A DNA stretch of 17,366 nt from Bacillota bacterium (GCA_016293805.1 JAEDDI010000041.1:1-17366); one strand, 5' to 3'; shown: positions 6,410 through 13,497, numbered from the stretch's first letter. The notes: generated by a model from the letters alone, not told the origin. Numbers and translations are program-made.

Positions 6410-7273
6410 ATGTTTGGATACATATATGTGAACAAGGGTGAACTGAAAATACGTGAGTTTGAACAGTACAGAGCTCATTACTGCGGTCTGTGCAGACGGC
6501 TTTATGATTCCCACGGACTGACAGGAAGACTTACGCTCAACTATGACATGACCTTTCTCAAGATTCTTCTTGAGAACCTTTATGATCCTGAAATGAGAAG
6601 GGAAGAGAGAAGATGCATTCTTCATCCTTTCAGAAAGCACTTTGAGCTTGTCAGCGACATATCTGATTACTGTTCGGATATGAATATACTGCTTGCGTAC
6701 TATAACGCGGCGGATGACTGGCATGATGAAAGGAAAATACTCAAGGGTGCTGCGGCTTTTCTGCTCAAGGGAAGGATGAAAACCGCAGCGGCAGGATATG
6801 AAAAGAAGGCTGAAACTGTAAGAAAACTCATGGAAAAGCTGTCTGAAGCAGAAAGCAGCGGCACATGTGATATTGAAGCTGCAGCATGCATATTCGGTGA
6901 GATAATGAAGGAAGTATTCATTTTCAGAGATGACTATTATGCTGAGGATCTTGGCATGTGCGGGTTTTATCTTGGAAAGTTCATATATTTCCTTGATGCA
7001 TATGAGGATGTGGATGATGACATTAAAAGCGGCAGCTATAATCCGCTTAAAGAAATACGGGGGAAAGAGGATTTTGACCGAAGGGTTTACGAAATGCTGA
7101 GGAATGCGATATCAAAATCAGCACTGCATTTTGAAAGACTGCCGGTCACAGGAGATGTGGAAATACTGAGGAATATTCTCTATGCAGGATGCTGGGGAAA
7201 ATTCGAGACAGTAAAAGAGAGGAGAACAGATGGATCCATACAAAATTCTGGGTGTAAGTCCGGGAGCAACTGA
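6410..7273 (+). CDS. DUF5685 family protein
   Basis: A 287-aa mainly helical protein starting MFGYIYVNKGELKIRE with YCGLC (C25, C28), which is the signature of DUF5685 as I know it. C69 and H72 may complete a metal site. Two Asp-rich motifs stand out: D102-D-x2-D106-E107, and D196-x3-D200 continuing D202-D-D204 up to Gly208 and Pro212. This pairing recalls the two metal-binding motifs of isoprenoid synthases (inference). The start is ATG 6410, the conserved MFGY start; there is no clear SD and a 40-nt gap from the upstream stop. An earlier in-frame ATG (6329) lies inside the acyltransferase gene. The J-domain gene starts inside its 3' end (44-nt overlap), a neighbour pair I have seen in other Clostridia. 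Confidence 0.88.
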   Translation: MFGYIYVNKGELKIREFEQYRAHYCGLCRRLYDSHGLTGRLTLNYDMTFLKILLENLYDPEMRREERRCILHPFRKHFELVSDISDYCSDMNILLAYYNAADDWHDERKILKGAAAFLLKGRMKTAAAGYEKKAETVRKLMEKLSEAESSGTCDIEAAACIFGEIMKEVFIFRDDYYAEDLGMCGFYLGKFIYFLDAYEDVDDDIKSGSYNPLKEIRGKEDFDRRVYEMLRNAISKSALHFERLPVTGDVEILRNILYAGCWGKFETVKERRTDGSIQNSGCKSGSN

Positions 7274-7835
7274 CGAGGAGATAAAGAAGGCATACAAGAC
7301 GCTGAGCAAGAAGTATCATCCGGATATGAATATGAACAACCCGAACAGAGATGCCTATGCAGAAAAATTCAAGGAGGTTCAGCAGGCGTATGATATGCTG
7401 ACAAAGAAGCAGCCGGGTCCTCAGGATTACTGGAGCAGCTATCAGAGTCAGGCAGGCAGTGATGAAAGCGGAATGTATCTGAATGCAGCCAGGACATACA
7501 TTCAGAACGGAAGATTTGACGAAGCGATGAATGTGCTGAACAGTATCCGGGAAAGAAATGCTGAGTGGTATTTCCTGAGATCAAATATATATTTAAGAAC
7601 AGGAAGAGACGGACAGGCCCTTGATGATGCAAGGACTGCAGCTTCTATGGAGCCAGGCAATATGACATACAGCCAGTATCTTTACAGCATGCAGCATCAG
7701 GGAGACTGGTATGAACAGAACGGAACACCGTACGGAAGAACAGAAATGTCTTCTATGCCGTGTACCGGCATCTGCGTCGGAATGTCTTTATGTGCAGCCT
7801 GCTCGGGCAGTATGCCGTTTATAATTTGCTGCTAG
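7230..7835 (+). CDS. J-domain (DnaJ-like) protein with helical repeats and a Cys-rich tail
   Basis: A 201-aa protein. Residues 1 to about 60 form a J domain (DPYKILGVSPGATDEEIKKA, with the essential HPD at 30-32) that should stimulate an Hsp70 ATPase. Residues about 80-140 look like TPR-type helical hairpins (YLNAARTYIQNGRFDEAMNV, then a second helix pair with GRDGQALDDA). The last 40 residues contain six Cys, ending ICC, which suggests metal binding or membrane or partner contact. It lacks the G/F region, zinc finger and C-terminal domains of DnaJ itself, so it is a specialised J-protein. It begins 44 nt before the DUF5685 stop and is followed after 15 nt by the zinc-ribbon gene, so the three are very likely co-expressed. 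Confidence 0.92.
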   Translation: MDPYKILGVSPGATDEEIKKAYKTLSKKYHPDMNMNNPNRDAYAEKFKEVQQAYDMLTKKQPGPQDYWSSYQSQAGSDESGMYLNAARTYIQNGRFDEAMNVLNSIRERNAEWYFLRSNIYLRTGRDGQALDDARTAASMEPGNMTYSQYLYSMQHQGDWYEQNGTPYGRTEMSSMPCTGICVGMSLCAACSGSMPFIICC

Positions 7836-7850
7836 AAAGAAGGGATTAGG

Positions 7851-8258
7851 ATGAGTGATTTCAGAAACAGAATGAATGCGTTTATGTCAGGAAGAAGAGG
7901 TAATGACGAACTGACAAGATTCTTGTCAGCTGCTGCTCTTGTTCTTGTGGTGCTTAATATATTATTCAGAAGACCGGTATTTTATTATCTGTTCTTCATA
8001 TGTCTAATATATACTGTATTTCGCATGATGAGCAGAAACACTGCTGCAAGAGCCCGGGAAAATGAGAAGTTTCTGAGTATATTGTCGGGAATAAGGCATC
8101 CGTTTAAGGAAAATAAAAAGAAAGTGAACAGTCAGAGCAGCGGATACAGGTTTTTCAGATGTCCGGGCTGCGGTCAGGTGATGAGAGCTCCTGAGGGAAA
8201 GGGAAGAATCAGAGTAACATGTTCCGGCTGCGGCAAGGTGTTTGAAACTGAAGTATGA
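7851..8258 (+). CDS. Membrane zinc-ribbon protein
   Basis: A 135-aa protein with two hydrophobic segments (about 24-38 and 43-59) joined by a short RR turn, so a hairpin in the membrane with both ends probably cytoplasmic. A basic linker follows, then a C-terminal zinc ribbon C104-x2-C107 ... C124-x2-C127. The GRIRVTCSGCGKVF end resembles ribbons of regulatory or adaptor proteins. The SD is AAGGG shortly before ATG 7851. It closes the DUF5685/J-domain/zinc-ribbon trio and could tether the other two to the membrane (inference). No terminator follows; a consensus promoter begins 2 nt after its stop. Confidence 0.85.
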   Translation: MSDFRNRMNAFMSGRRGNDELTRFLSAAALVLVVLNILFRRPVFYYLFFICLIYTVFRMMSRNTAARARENEKFLSILSGIRHPFKENKKKVNSQSSGYRFFRCPGCGQVMRAPEGKGRIRVTCSGCGKVFETEV

Positions 8259-8259
8259 T

Positions 8260-8288
8260 TTGACAAATCGCCGGCTATGGAGTATAAT
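8260..8288 (+). promoter_or_regulatory. Consensus sigma-A promoter for the T-box transcript
   Basis: TTGACA (8260-8265), a spacer of exactly 17 bp and TATAAT (8283-8288): a perfect match in both hexamers, the best promoter in the window. Predicted start is near 8295. A strong promoter upstream of an attenuator is the usual T-box arrangement. Confidence 0.95.
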
Positions 8289-8294
8289 CCGATT

Positions 8295-8563
8295 ATTGTA
8301 AATATTTAAAAGCTGAGAAGGAAACAAGTATCATTGAGGAGACTGATAAGAGAGCTGCCGGCAGGTGAGAGGCGCGTAGTTACTCAGTGTGAATACATTC
8401 CGGAGCTGCAGTCTGAACATATAGTAGGATGAGCCGGGTATGCCCGTTACAGCTGAAGGTAGAATACCTGTCGAGGCTGCTGTTGTGAAACAGCAGTGAA
8501 CTGAGGTGGTACCGCGAAATGTGAATTTTCGCCCTCTGTGTAATGCAGAGGGTGTTTTTGTTT
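8295..8563 (+). promoter_or_regulatory. T-box riboswitch leader, specifier TAC (tyrosine)
   Basis: Stem I base: AGCT (8311-8314) pairs with 8404-8407 and GGAA (8320-8323) with TTCC (8398-8401), separated by an asymmetric loop where a K-turn is often found. The specifier loop has AGTA (8327-8330) facing GAA (8391-8393), a loop-E motif. The triplet right after GAA is TAC (8394-8396), followed by A. Above it CATTGAG (8332-8338) pairs with CTCAGTG (8383-8389). Distal AGAGAG and GGTGAGAGG elements, a stem II region with CCGGG/CCCG, and a stem III hairpin (CTGCTGTT/AACAGCAG) follow. The T-box itself is 8504-8516, with bulge TGGT (8507-8510) able to pair with an ACCA tRNA end. Uncharged tRNA-Tyr is predicted to allow readthrough into the ligase gene. 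Confidence 0.95.
8532..8563 (+). terminator. T-box attenuator (intrinsic terminator)
   Basis: CCCTCTG (8532-8538) pairs with CAGAGGG (8546-8552) and is followed by TGTTTTTGTTT. The competing antiterminator pairs GAGG of the T-box with CCTC of the 5' terminator arm, with a GCGAAA/TTTCGC helix above it. This is the switch of the leader. Confidence 0.93.
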
Positions 8564-8581
8564 AAGAAAGGAAACTGTAAA

Positions 8582-10216
8582 ATGCCAATTACAAGTATTT
8601 TGGAGCATAATGCAACGATTTATCCGAATGATGTTGCACTGGTTGAAATCAATCCGGGAACAGAATCAAAGCCTAAGATGACATGGAGAGAGTACTCTCT
8701 CATTGAGGCTACAGCACATCAGAGATTCAGGAAGGAAATTACATGGAGTGAATTTGATATCCAGGCAAACAAGTTTGCAAACCTTCTTTTATCGCGAGGA
8801 ATCAAAAAAGGTGATAAAGTTGCAATTCTGATGATGAACTGCATCGAGTGGCTTCCTATATATTTTGGAATCCTCAAGACAGGTGCGATAGTAGTACCTA
8901 TGAACTTCAGATATACTGCAGATGAAATCAAATACTGCGCCAAACTTGCAGAGGTTGACGGAATTGTATTCGGACCTGAATTCATTGGACGTATGGAGGA
9001 AATATGCGATCGTCTTCCGGGAGTGAGACTCATGCTGTACTCGGGAGAGGACTGCCCTTCGTTTGCCGAGAGCTATGATGAGCTCATTGAATACTGCTCA
9101 TCCGCAGCGCCAAAGGTAGACATCACTGATTCTGATGATGCGGCTATATATTTCTCTTCGGGAACAACAGGTTTTCCTAAGGCGATACTTCATGTGCATG
9201 AAGCGCTGATGCACTCCTGCAGGGTTGAGCAGAATCATCATTCACAGACAAAGGATGACGTTTTCCTGTGCATACCGCCGCTTTACCATACCGGTGCCAA
9301 GATGCACTGGTTCGGAAGCTTCCTTGTCGGAGGCAAGGCAGTACTTCTCAAGGGAACTAAGCCTGAATGGATAATGAAGGTGATATCTGAAGAGCACTGT
9401 ACAATAGTATGGCTTCTGGTTCCGTGGTGCCAGGATATTCTGGATGCACTCGACAGAGGGGATATAAAGCTTGATAACTATGAACTTGATCAGCTCAGAC
9501 TTATGCATATCGGCGCTCAGCCTGTACCGCCAAGCCTTATAAAAAGATGGCTTGAATACTTCCCTCATCATCAGTATGATACCAACTACGGTCTTTCAGA
9601 GTCTATCGGGCCGGGATGTGTTCATCTGGGAGTTGAAAATGTTCACAAAGTTGGAGCTATCGGCGTTCCCGGATTCGGATGGGAAGTCAGGATTGTGGAC
9701 AGCTCGCGCGGTCTGGTGAAGAAGGGCGAAGTTGGAGAACTGGCTGTAAAGGGCCCGGGAGTAATGAAATGTTACTATAACGACGAGAAGGCTACAGGAG
9801 AAACTCTGTTTGACGGATGGCTGATGACAGGTGACATGGCGTATGAAGATCCGGATGGGTTCATTTTCCTTGTCGACAGAAAGAAAGATGTAATCATTTC
9901 CGGAGGAGAGAACCTTTATCCAGTGCAGATAGAGGATTTCCTTAGAAAACACGAGGCTATTTCAGATGTGGCCGTAATCGGACTTCCTGACAAGAGACTT
10001 GGAGAGATTGCTGCAGCTATTATTCAGGTTAAGGAAGGATATGAGTGTACAGAGGATGAAATCAACGAATTCTGTCTTGATCTTCCAAGATACAAGCGTC
10101 CGCACAGAATAATATTTGCAGACGTTCCGAGAAATCCTACAGGCAAGATTGAAAAGCCTGTGCTTAGAGAAAGATACGGAGCGACAAGAGTTGTTGAAGC
10201 ACAGAATAAGAGATAG
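8582..10216 (+). CDS. Acyl-CoA synthetase / class I adenylate-forming enzyme, T-box controlled
   Basis: A 544-aa ANL-superfamily enzyme: P-loop SSGTTGFPK (192-200), A5 motif YGLSE (336-340), A7 TGD (416-418), A8 D432-R-K-K-D with GGENLYP (441-447) and the catalytic lysine in PTGKIEK (K522). It should adenylate a carboxylate with ATP and form a CoA thioester in the cytosol. It resembles 4-coumarate/medium-chain acyl-CoA ligases in length and motifs rather than the shorter phenylacetate-CoA ligases. No carrier domain is fused. The start is ATG 8582 with SD AAAGGA (8567-8572); the upstream in-frame ATG 8543 lies in the attenuator hairpin and is rejected. The N-terminus contains two similar T-W-x-E-Y/F segments (34-38 and 54-58). 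Control by a tyrosine-type T-box suggests a substrate linked to tyrosine supply, but the substrate is not known. Confidence 0.9.
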   Translation: MPITSILEHNATIYPNDVALVEINPGTESKPKMTWREYSLIEATAHQRFRKEITWSEFDIQANKFANLLLSRGIKKGDKVAILMMNCIEWLPIYFGILKTGAIVVPMNFRYTADEIKYCAKLAEVDGIVFGPEFIGRMEEICDRLPGVRLMLYSGEDCPSFAESYDELIEYCSSAAPKVDITDSDDAAIYFSSGTTGFPKAILHVHEALMHSCRVEQNHHSQTKDDVFLCIPPLYHTGAKMHWFGSFLVGGKAVLLKGTKPEWIMKVISEEHCTIVWLLVPWCQDILDALDRGDIKLDNYELDQLRLMHIGAQPVPPSLIKRWLEYFPHHQYDTNYGLSESIGPGCVHLGVENVHKVGAIGVPGFGWEVRIVDSSRGLVKKGEVGELAVKGPGVMKCYYNDEKATGETLFDGWLMTGDMAYEDPDGFIFLVDRKKDVIISGGENLYPVQIEDFLRKHEAISDVAVIGLPDKRLGEIAAAIIQVKEGYECTEDEINEFCLDLPRYKRPHRIIFADVPRNPTGKIEKPVLRERYGATRVVEAQNKR

Positions 10217-10223
10217 ATATCAT

Positions 10224-10253
10224 GATGCAGTTCATATGAGCTGCATCTTTTTC
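10224..10253 (+). terminator. Intrinsic terminator of the ligase gene
   Basis: A 10-bp stem (10224-10233 with 10238-10247, one T-G wobble), an ATAT loop, then TTTTTC. It starts 7 nt after the stop codon. Confidence 0.92.
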
Positions 10254-10255
10254 GA

Positions 10256-10285
10256 TTGAACTGTACCTGGTATTATGTGTATAAT
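10256..10285 (+). promoter_or_regulatory. Candidate upstream promoter of the glucosaminidase gene
   Basis: TTGAAC (10256-10261), an 18-bp spacer and a perfect TATAAT (10280-10285). It begins directly after the T run of the preceding terminator, so the two signals nearly touch. Confidence 0.55.
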
Positions 10286-10302
10286 GGTACATAAACATCA
10301 GA

Positions 10303-10332
10303 TTGACAAATGTGGCAAATTTGTGGTAAAAT
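10303..10332 (+). promoter_or_regulatory. Proximal promoter of the glucosaminidase gene, with an inverted repeat in the spacer
   Basis: A perfect TTGACA (10303-10308), an 18-bp spacer and TAAAAT (10327-10332), preceded by TGG (extended -10). ACAAAT (10306-10311) and ATTTGT (10319-10324) form an inverted repeat lying over the -35 and spacer, so a repressor site is conceivable. The start codon is 36 nt downstream. Confidence 0.7.
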
Positions 10333-10367
10333 ATAGGCAAACAAACGAAGACAAACTGGAGTGGCTT

Positions 10368-12854
10368 ATGAAGAAGAAATCGTTGATATATATGCTGATT
10401 ATAATGGCGGCGCTGATTCTTTCACTTGCGCAGACCGCATATGCGGACACATATACGAAGTATGAACCTGTGAAAACCGGTCAGCTGACCGCAGATGCCA
10501 GTATACGTGCAGGTGCAGGAACATCATATACGGTTCTTGGTACATGCAGCAAGGGAGAGAAAATAACGCTTAAGGGATACAGAAAGGCATCTGACGGAAA
10601 GGTATGGTACAGGATGACATACAGCGGCAAGGCAGCTTATGTTAGTTCTGTCAATGTGAAGATTGTAAGCAGCCTGTCATACACGATATATACACCCGTC
10701 AGGAGCGGAAGGGTAACAGGTTCATATGCCAATGTCAGGGCTTCGGCGTCATCCTCGGGAACTCTGCGCGGGAAACTTCACAAATATGACTATTTTACCG
10801 TGACAGGAGAAAAAACGGCATCAGATGGAACAGTATGGTACAGGCTGTCATTTAACGGACAGGCATCATATGTCAGTTCAAAAACGACATCGATTGTCTC
10901 ATCGCTTGTCTACAGCGTATATTCACCATACAAAACAGGCACAGTTACAGCATCGGGTGTCAATGTCAGATCAGGTGCGGCCACTTCGTATAAAGTGTAC
11001 GGAAAGTTTACGAAGAATCAGAAGGTTACCGTGCGCGGCGAGAAGATTAACAGCAGTACAGGAACAAAATGGTACAGGATTCTGTACGACGGCAAGGCGG
11101 CATATGTAAGCAGTGTAAACATCACACTGGACGATGCTCCTCTTGAATACAATACATTTACACCTGAGAAAGCCGGGAATATCGATGTTTCATCTGCAAA
11201 TGTGAGAAAATCTCCATCTGTTTCGGCATCTTCTGCAGGAACACTTTCGAAGAACAGGGCCCTGAGAATCAAAGGATATGTATACGGAACAGACGGCAGG
11301 TGCTGGTACTTTGTTACAGACGGAAATATTCAGGGGTATACAGTATCTTCGAATGTCAGGAAAATCACCCTGGCTGAAGGCTCTTCATCAGAGTATGTAA
11401 AGGCAGCGGCTACCGTAAATGTCAGGTCAGGAGCAGGAACTTCCTATTCTGTAATCGGGTCCATGTCCGAGGGAGCTTCGGCGGTATGCACCGGAAGTGC
11501 AAAAGACAGCAGCGGAACAGTTTGGTATAAGATAACATACGGAAGTGTGACCGGCTATGTTATATCCACATATACGAGCAAAACAGTAACATCATCTGAA
11601 GGAGACGCATATTTTGAAGCGCAGCTTATAGAGCAGGAATTTCCCGAAAGCTATATTCCGTATCTCAGAACGATGCATGCTCTTCATCCGGAATGGGTGT
11701 TCAAAGCTCAGCATGTCGGTATGTCCTGGACTGATGCATTGAATGCACAGACCAAGGTTGGAAGAAGCCTTGTGAACACATCGTACTCGGCATGGAAATC
11801 CATGGCCGAAGGTGCATATGACTGGACAAACGGAAGATATGTGACATTTGATTCGGGCAACTGGGTGACAGCCCACAGCTATCTTGTCAAGTATTACCTT
11901 GATCCAAGAAATTTCATCAATGACTCATATATATATATGTTTCTTGATCACGGCTACGACAGCGATACTCAGACTCTTGCCACTGTCAAGAAGGTTGTGA
12001 GCGGAACGTTTCTTGACGGAATAATGCCGGGAACAGGATATACATACGCATATTACATCAACAAGGCCGGCAGGGAAGCCGGAATGAATCCCAATGTACT
12101 TGCATCTATGATTCTCCAGGAGCAGGGAACATCAGGAAACAGCAACCTCATATCAGGAACATGCTATGGATATGAGGGACTGTATAACTACCTGAACATA
12201 GGGGCGTATGCAGCATCCGGAATGACTGCTGTGCAGAGAGGTCTCTGGTGGGCTGCAGGTGCAGGCACAGGAGCCACGTCATATAACAGGCCGTGGAATA
12301 CAAGGTACAAGGCCATACTAGGAGGCGCTGAGTATTACGCCGGCCAGTATATTAAAAACAAACAGAATACACTATATCTGAAGAAATTCAATGTGGCAAA
12401 CGGTGTATCCAATGCAGGACTTCATCAGTATATGACAAACATTCAGGGCGCTGCAGCCGAAGCAGCATTTCTCAAATCAGCATATTCCGGTTTTGAGGAC
12501 ATACCTATGTCGTTCTCAATACCTGTATATACAGGAATGCCTTCTTCTGCATGTCCGCTCCCAACAACGCAGGGAACAAACAATAATTTCCTTACATCAG
12601 TAACAGTGAAGGGAAGCGACGGAAAATCATATCAGATTTCTCCTGCATTTTACAGGTATACAAACTCATACCAGGTTACAGTGCCAAAGACAGTCAAAAG
12701 CCTGACAGTTACAGTGAAGAAATCGGCATCTGCCGCAACTGTTACAGGGGACGGTACAGTTACTCTGGGAACAGGAACTGAAACCATCAGCATAAAAGTC
12801 AAGTCAACGAGCGGTAAAATCAGAACATACAAGATAAAGGTTAACAGGAGTTAA
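10368..12854 (+). CDS. Secreted beta-N-acetylglucosaminidase with five SH3b repeats and a cadherin-like C-terminal domain
   Basis: An 828-aa exported protein. A signal peptide (lysines, hydrophobic core, A-Y-A cleavage after about residue 26) is followed by five bacterial SH3 (SH3b) repeats of about 70-80 aa, roughly residues 30-405, each with an N-V-R-x-S or similar turn and a W-Y-(R/K/F) strand. The catalytic part, about 410-705, has the NPNVLASMILQEQGTSG motif with a likely catalytic Glu, as in GH73-type glucosaminidases of Clostridia. The last 85 or so residues match a cadherin-like beta-sandwich (YQVTVPKTVKSLTVTVKKS). It should cut the glycan strands of peptidoglycan while the SH3b modules hold the wall. 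The start ATG 10368 has SD GGAG at 6-nt spacing; an earlier in-frame ATG (10275) would bury the signal peptide. The cohesin-like gene follows after 5 nt. Confidence 0.92.
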   Translation: MKKKSLIYMLIIMAALILSLAQTAYADTYTKYEPVKTGQLTADASIRAGAGTSYTVLGTCSKGEKITLKGYRKASDGKVWYRMTYSGKAAYVSSVNVKIVSSLSYTIYTPVRSGRVTGSYANVRASASSSGTLRGKLHKYDYFTVTGEKTASDGTVWYRLSFNGQASYVSSKTTSIVSSLVYSVYSPYKTGTVTASGVNVRSGAATSYKVYGKFTKNQKVTVRGEKINSSTGTKWYRILYDGKAAYVSSVNITLDDAPLEYNTFTPEKAGNIDVSSANVRKSPSVSASSAGTLSKNRALRIKGYVYGTDGRCWYFVTDGNIQGYTVSSNVRKITLAEGSSSEYVKAAATVNVRSGAGTSYSVIGSMSEGASAVCTGSAKDSSGTVWYKITYGSVTGYVISTYTSKTVTSSEGDAYFEAQLIEQEFPESYIPYLRTMHALHPEWVFKAQHVGMSWTDALNAQTKVGRSLVNTSYSAWKSMAEGAYDWTNGRYVTFDSGNWVTAHSYLVKYYLDPRNFINDSYIYMFLDHGYDSDTQTLATVKKVVSGTFLDGIMPGTGYTYAYYINKAGREAGMNPNVLASMILQEQGTSGNSNLISGTCYGYEGLYNYLNIGAYAASGMTAVQRGLWWAAGAGTGATSYNRPWNTRYKAILGGAEYYAGQYIKNKQNTLYLKKFNVANGVSNAGLHQYMTNIQGAAAEAAFLKSAYSGFEDIPMSFSIPVYTGMPSSACPLPTTQGTNNNFLTSVTVKGSDGKSYQISPAFYRYTNSYQVTVPKTVKSLTVTVKKSASAATVTGDGTVTLGTGTETISIKVKSTSGKIRTYKIKVNRS

Positions 12855-12859
12855 ACTAT

Positions 12860-13456
12860 ATGAGAAGGTTACTACTCAGTATTTTGCTGGTCCTGTGCAT
12901 AGTGTTTCCACAGACGGCATTTGCGACTGCTGACATTTCAATAACAAGCGATGATAATATCAGGGAAGGCGATACATTCACCATGATTGTTTCGTTCTCG
13001 GGGCCAAATATTGACAGGGCTGTGGCCGAACTGAAATACGATACTGAAAAACTGTCATATATATCAGGCGGAACAAGCAATGGAGACGGTGGAACAGTTG
13101 CTCTTTCGGGTGCATCATCAAGCGGAAAATATGTGAGTTTTTCTCTTGAGTTCTGTGCAGTGCAGGCAGGCACTTCATCTGTAACCTGCCAGTCACTTGA
13201 GATGTATGATCTTGACGGCAATATGATAGAAAACGCTAAACTGACAAGGGAAATTGAAATATCAGCTGCTGCCGGGGAAGCTGATAATCCGTCGCAGGAA
13301 GAGAATGTGAAAGTGATTGAGACTCCTGAGATAGAAGAGGACGATATGGATTCTGTCAGACCTTTCATACGGTTTGATACAGTGCTTATAGCTGTTACGG
13401 CGCTGATTCTTGTCATTCTCATTCTCGCTGCGATAAGGAGAAGGCGGGATACATAG
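12860..13456 (+). CDS. Exported, membrane-anchored cohesin-like protein
   Basis: A 198-aa protein. A signal peptide (about 1-22, A-F-A cleavage) precedes a beta-rich domain (about 24-140) with the cohesin pattern: a first strand followed by R-E-G-D-T-F-T, then AVAELKYDTEKLSYISGG, then GKYVSFSLEFCAVQAGTSSV. Cohesin domains bind dockerins in cellulosomes, but stand-alone ones occur in many surface proteins. An acidic linker leads to one transmembrane helix (about 175-191) and a basic end RRRRDT, so it is held in the cytoplasmic membrane with the cohesin-like domain outside. There is no LPXTG. SD AGGAG (12846-12850) overlaps the end of the glucosaminidase gene, indicating coupled expression. No dockerin is seen in the window, so its partner is unknown. 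Confidence 0.82.
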   Translation: MRRLLLSILLVLCIVFPQTAFATADISITSDDNIREGDTFTMIVSFSGPNIDRAVAELKYDTEKLSYISGGTSNGDGGTVALSGASSSGKYVSFSLEFCAVQAGTSSVTCQSLEMYDLDGNMIENAKLTREIEISAAAGEADNPSQEENVKVIETPEIEEDDMDSVRPFIRFDTVLIAVTALILVILILAAIRRRRDT

Positions 13457-13461
13457 AAATA

Positions 13462-13493
13462 TTAAAGGCACTGTGCATTTACAGTGCCTTTTA
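13462..13493. terminator. Bidirectional terminator between convergent genes
   Basis: An 11-bp perfect stem (13464-13474 with 13481-13491) with T-rich sequence on the 3' side on the plus strand and a short T run on the minus strand too. It lies between the cohesin-like gene and the aminopeptidase and can serve both. Confidence 0.85.
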
Positions 13494-13497
13494 AATG

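Noticed and set aside
8543..8581. Upstream in-frame ATG extending the CoA ligase by 13 residues
   Set aside because: That ATG is in the loop of the T-box attenuator hairpin and has no SD; ATG 8582 has AAAGGA at good spacing.
10275..10367. Upstream in-frame ATG extending the glucosaminidase by 31 residues
   Set aside because: The extension covers the promoter elements and would place a charged stretch in front of a clear signal peptide; ATG 10368 has a well-placed SD.
10440..11590. Possible DNA-level tandem repeat
   Set aside because: The repetition is at protein level (five diverged SH3b modules); the nucleotide copies differ too much to be a recent tandem array.
12856..13422. A 188-codon open frame on the minus strand
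   Set aside because: It lies antisense to the cohesin-like gene, which has an SD, a signal peptide, a transmembrane helix and operon spacing. The antisense product is Ser/Ile-rich low-complexity with no SD.
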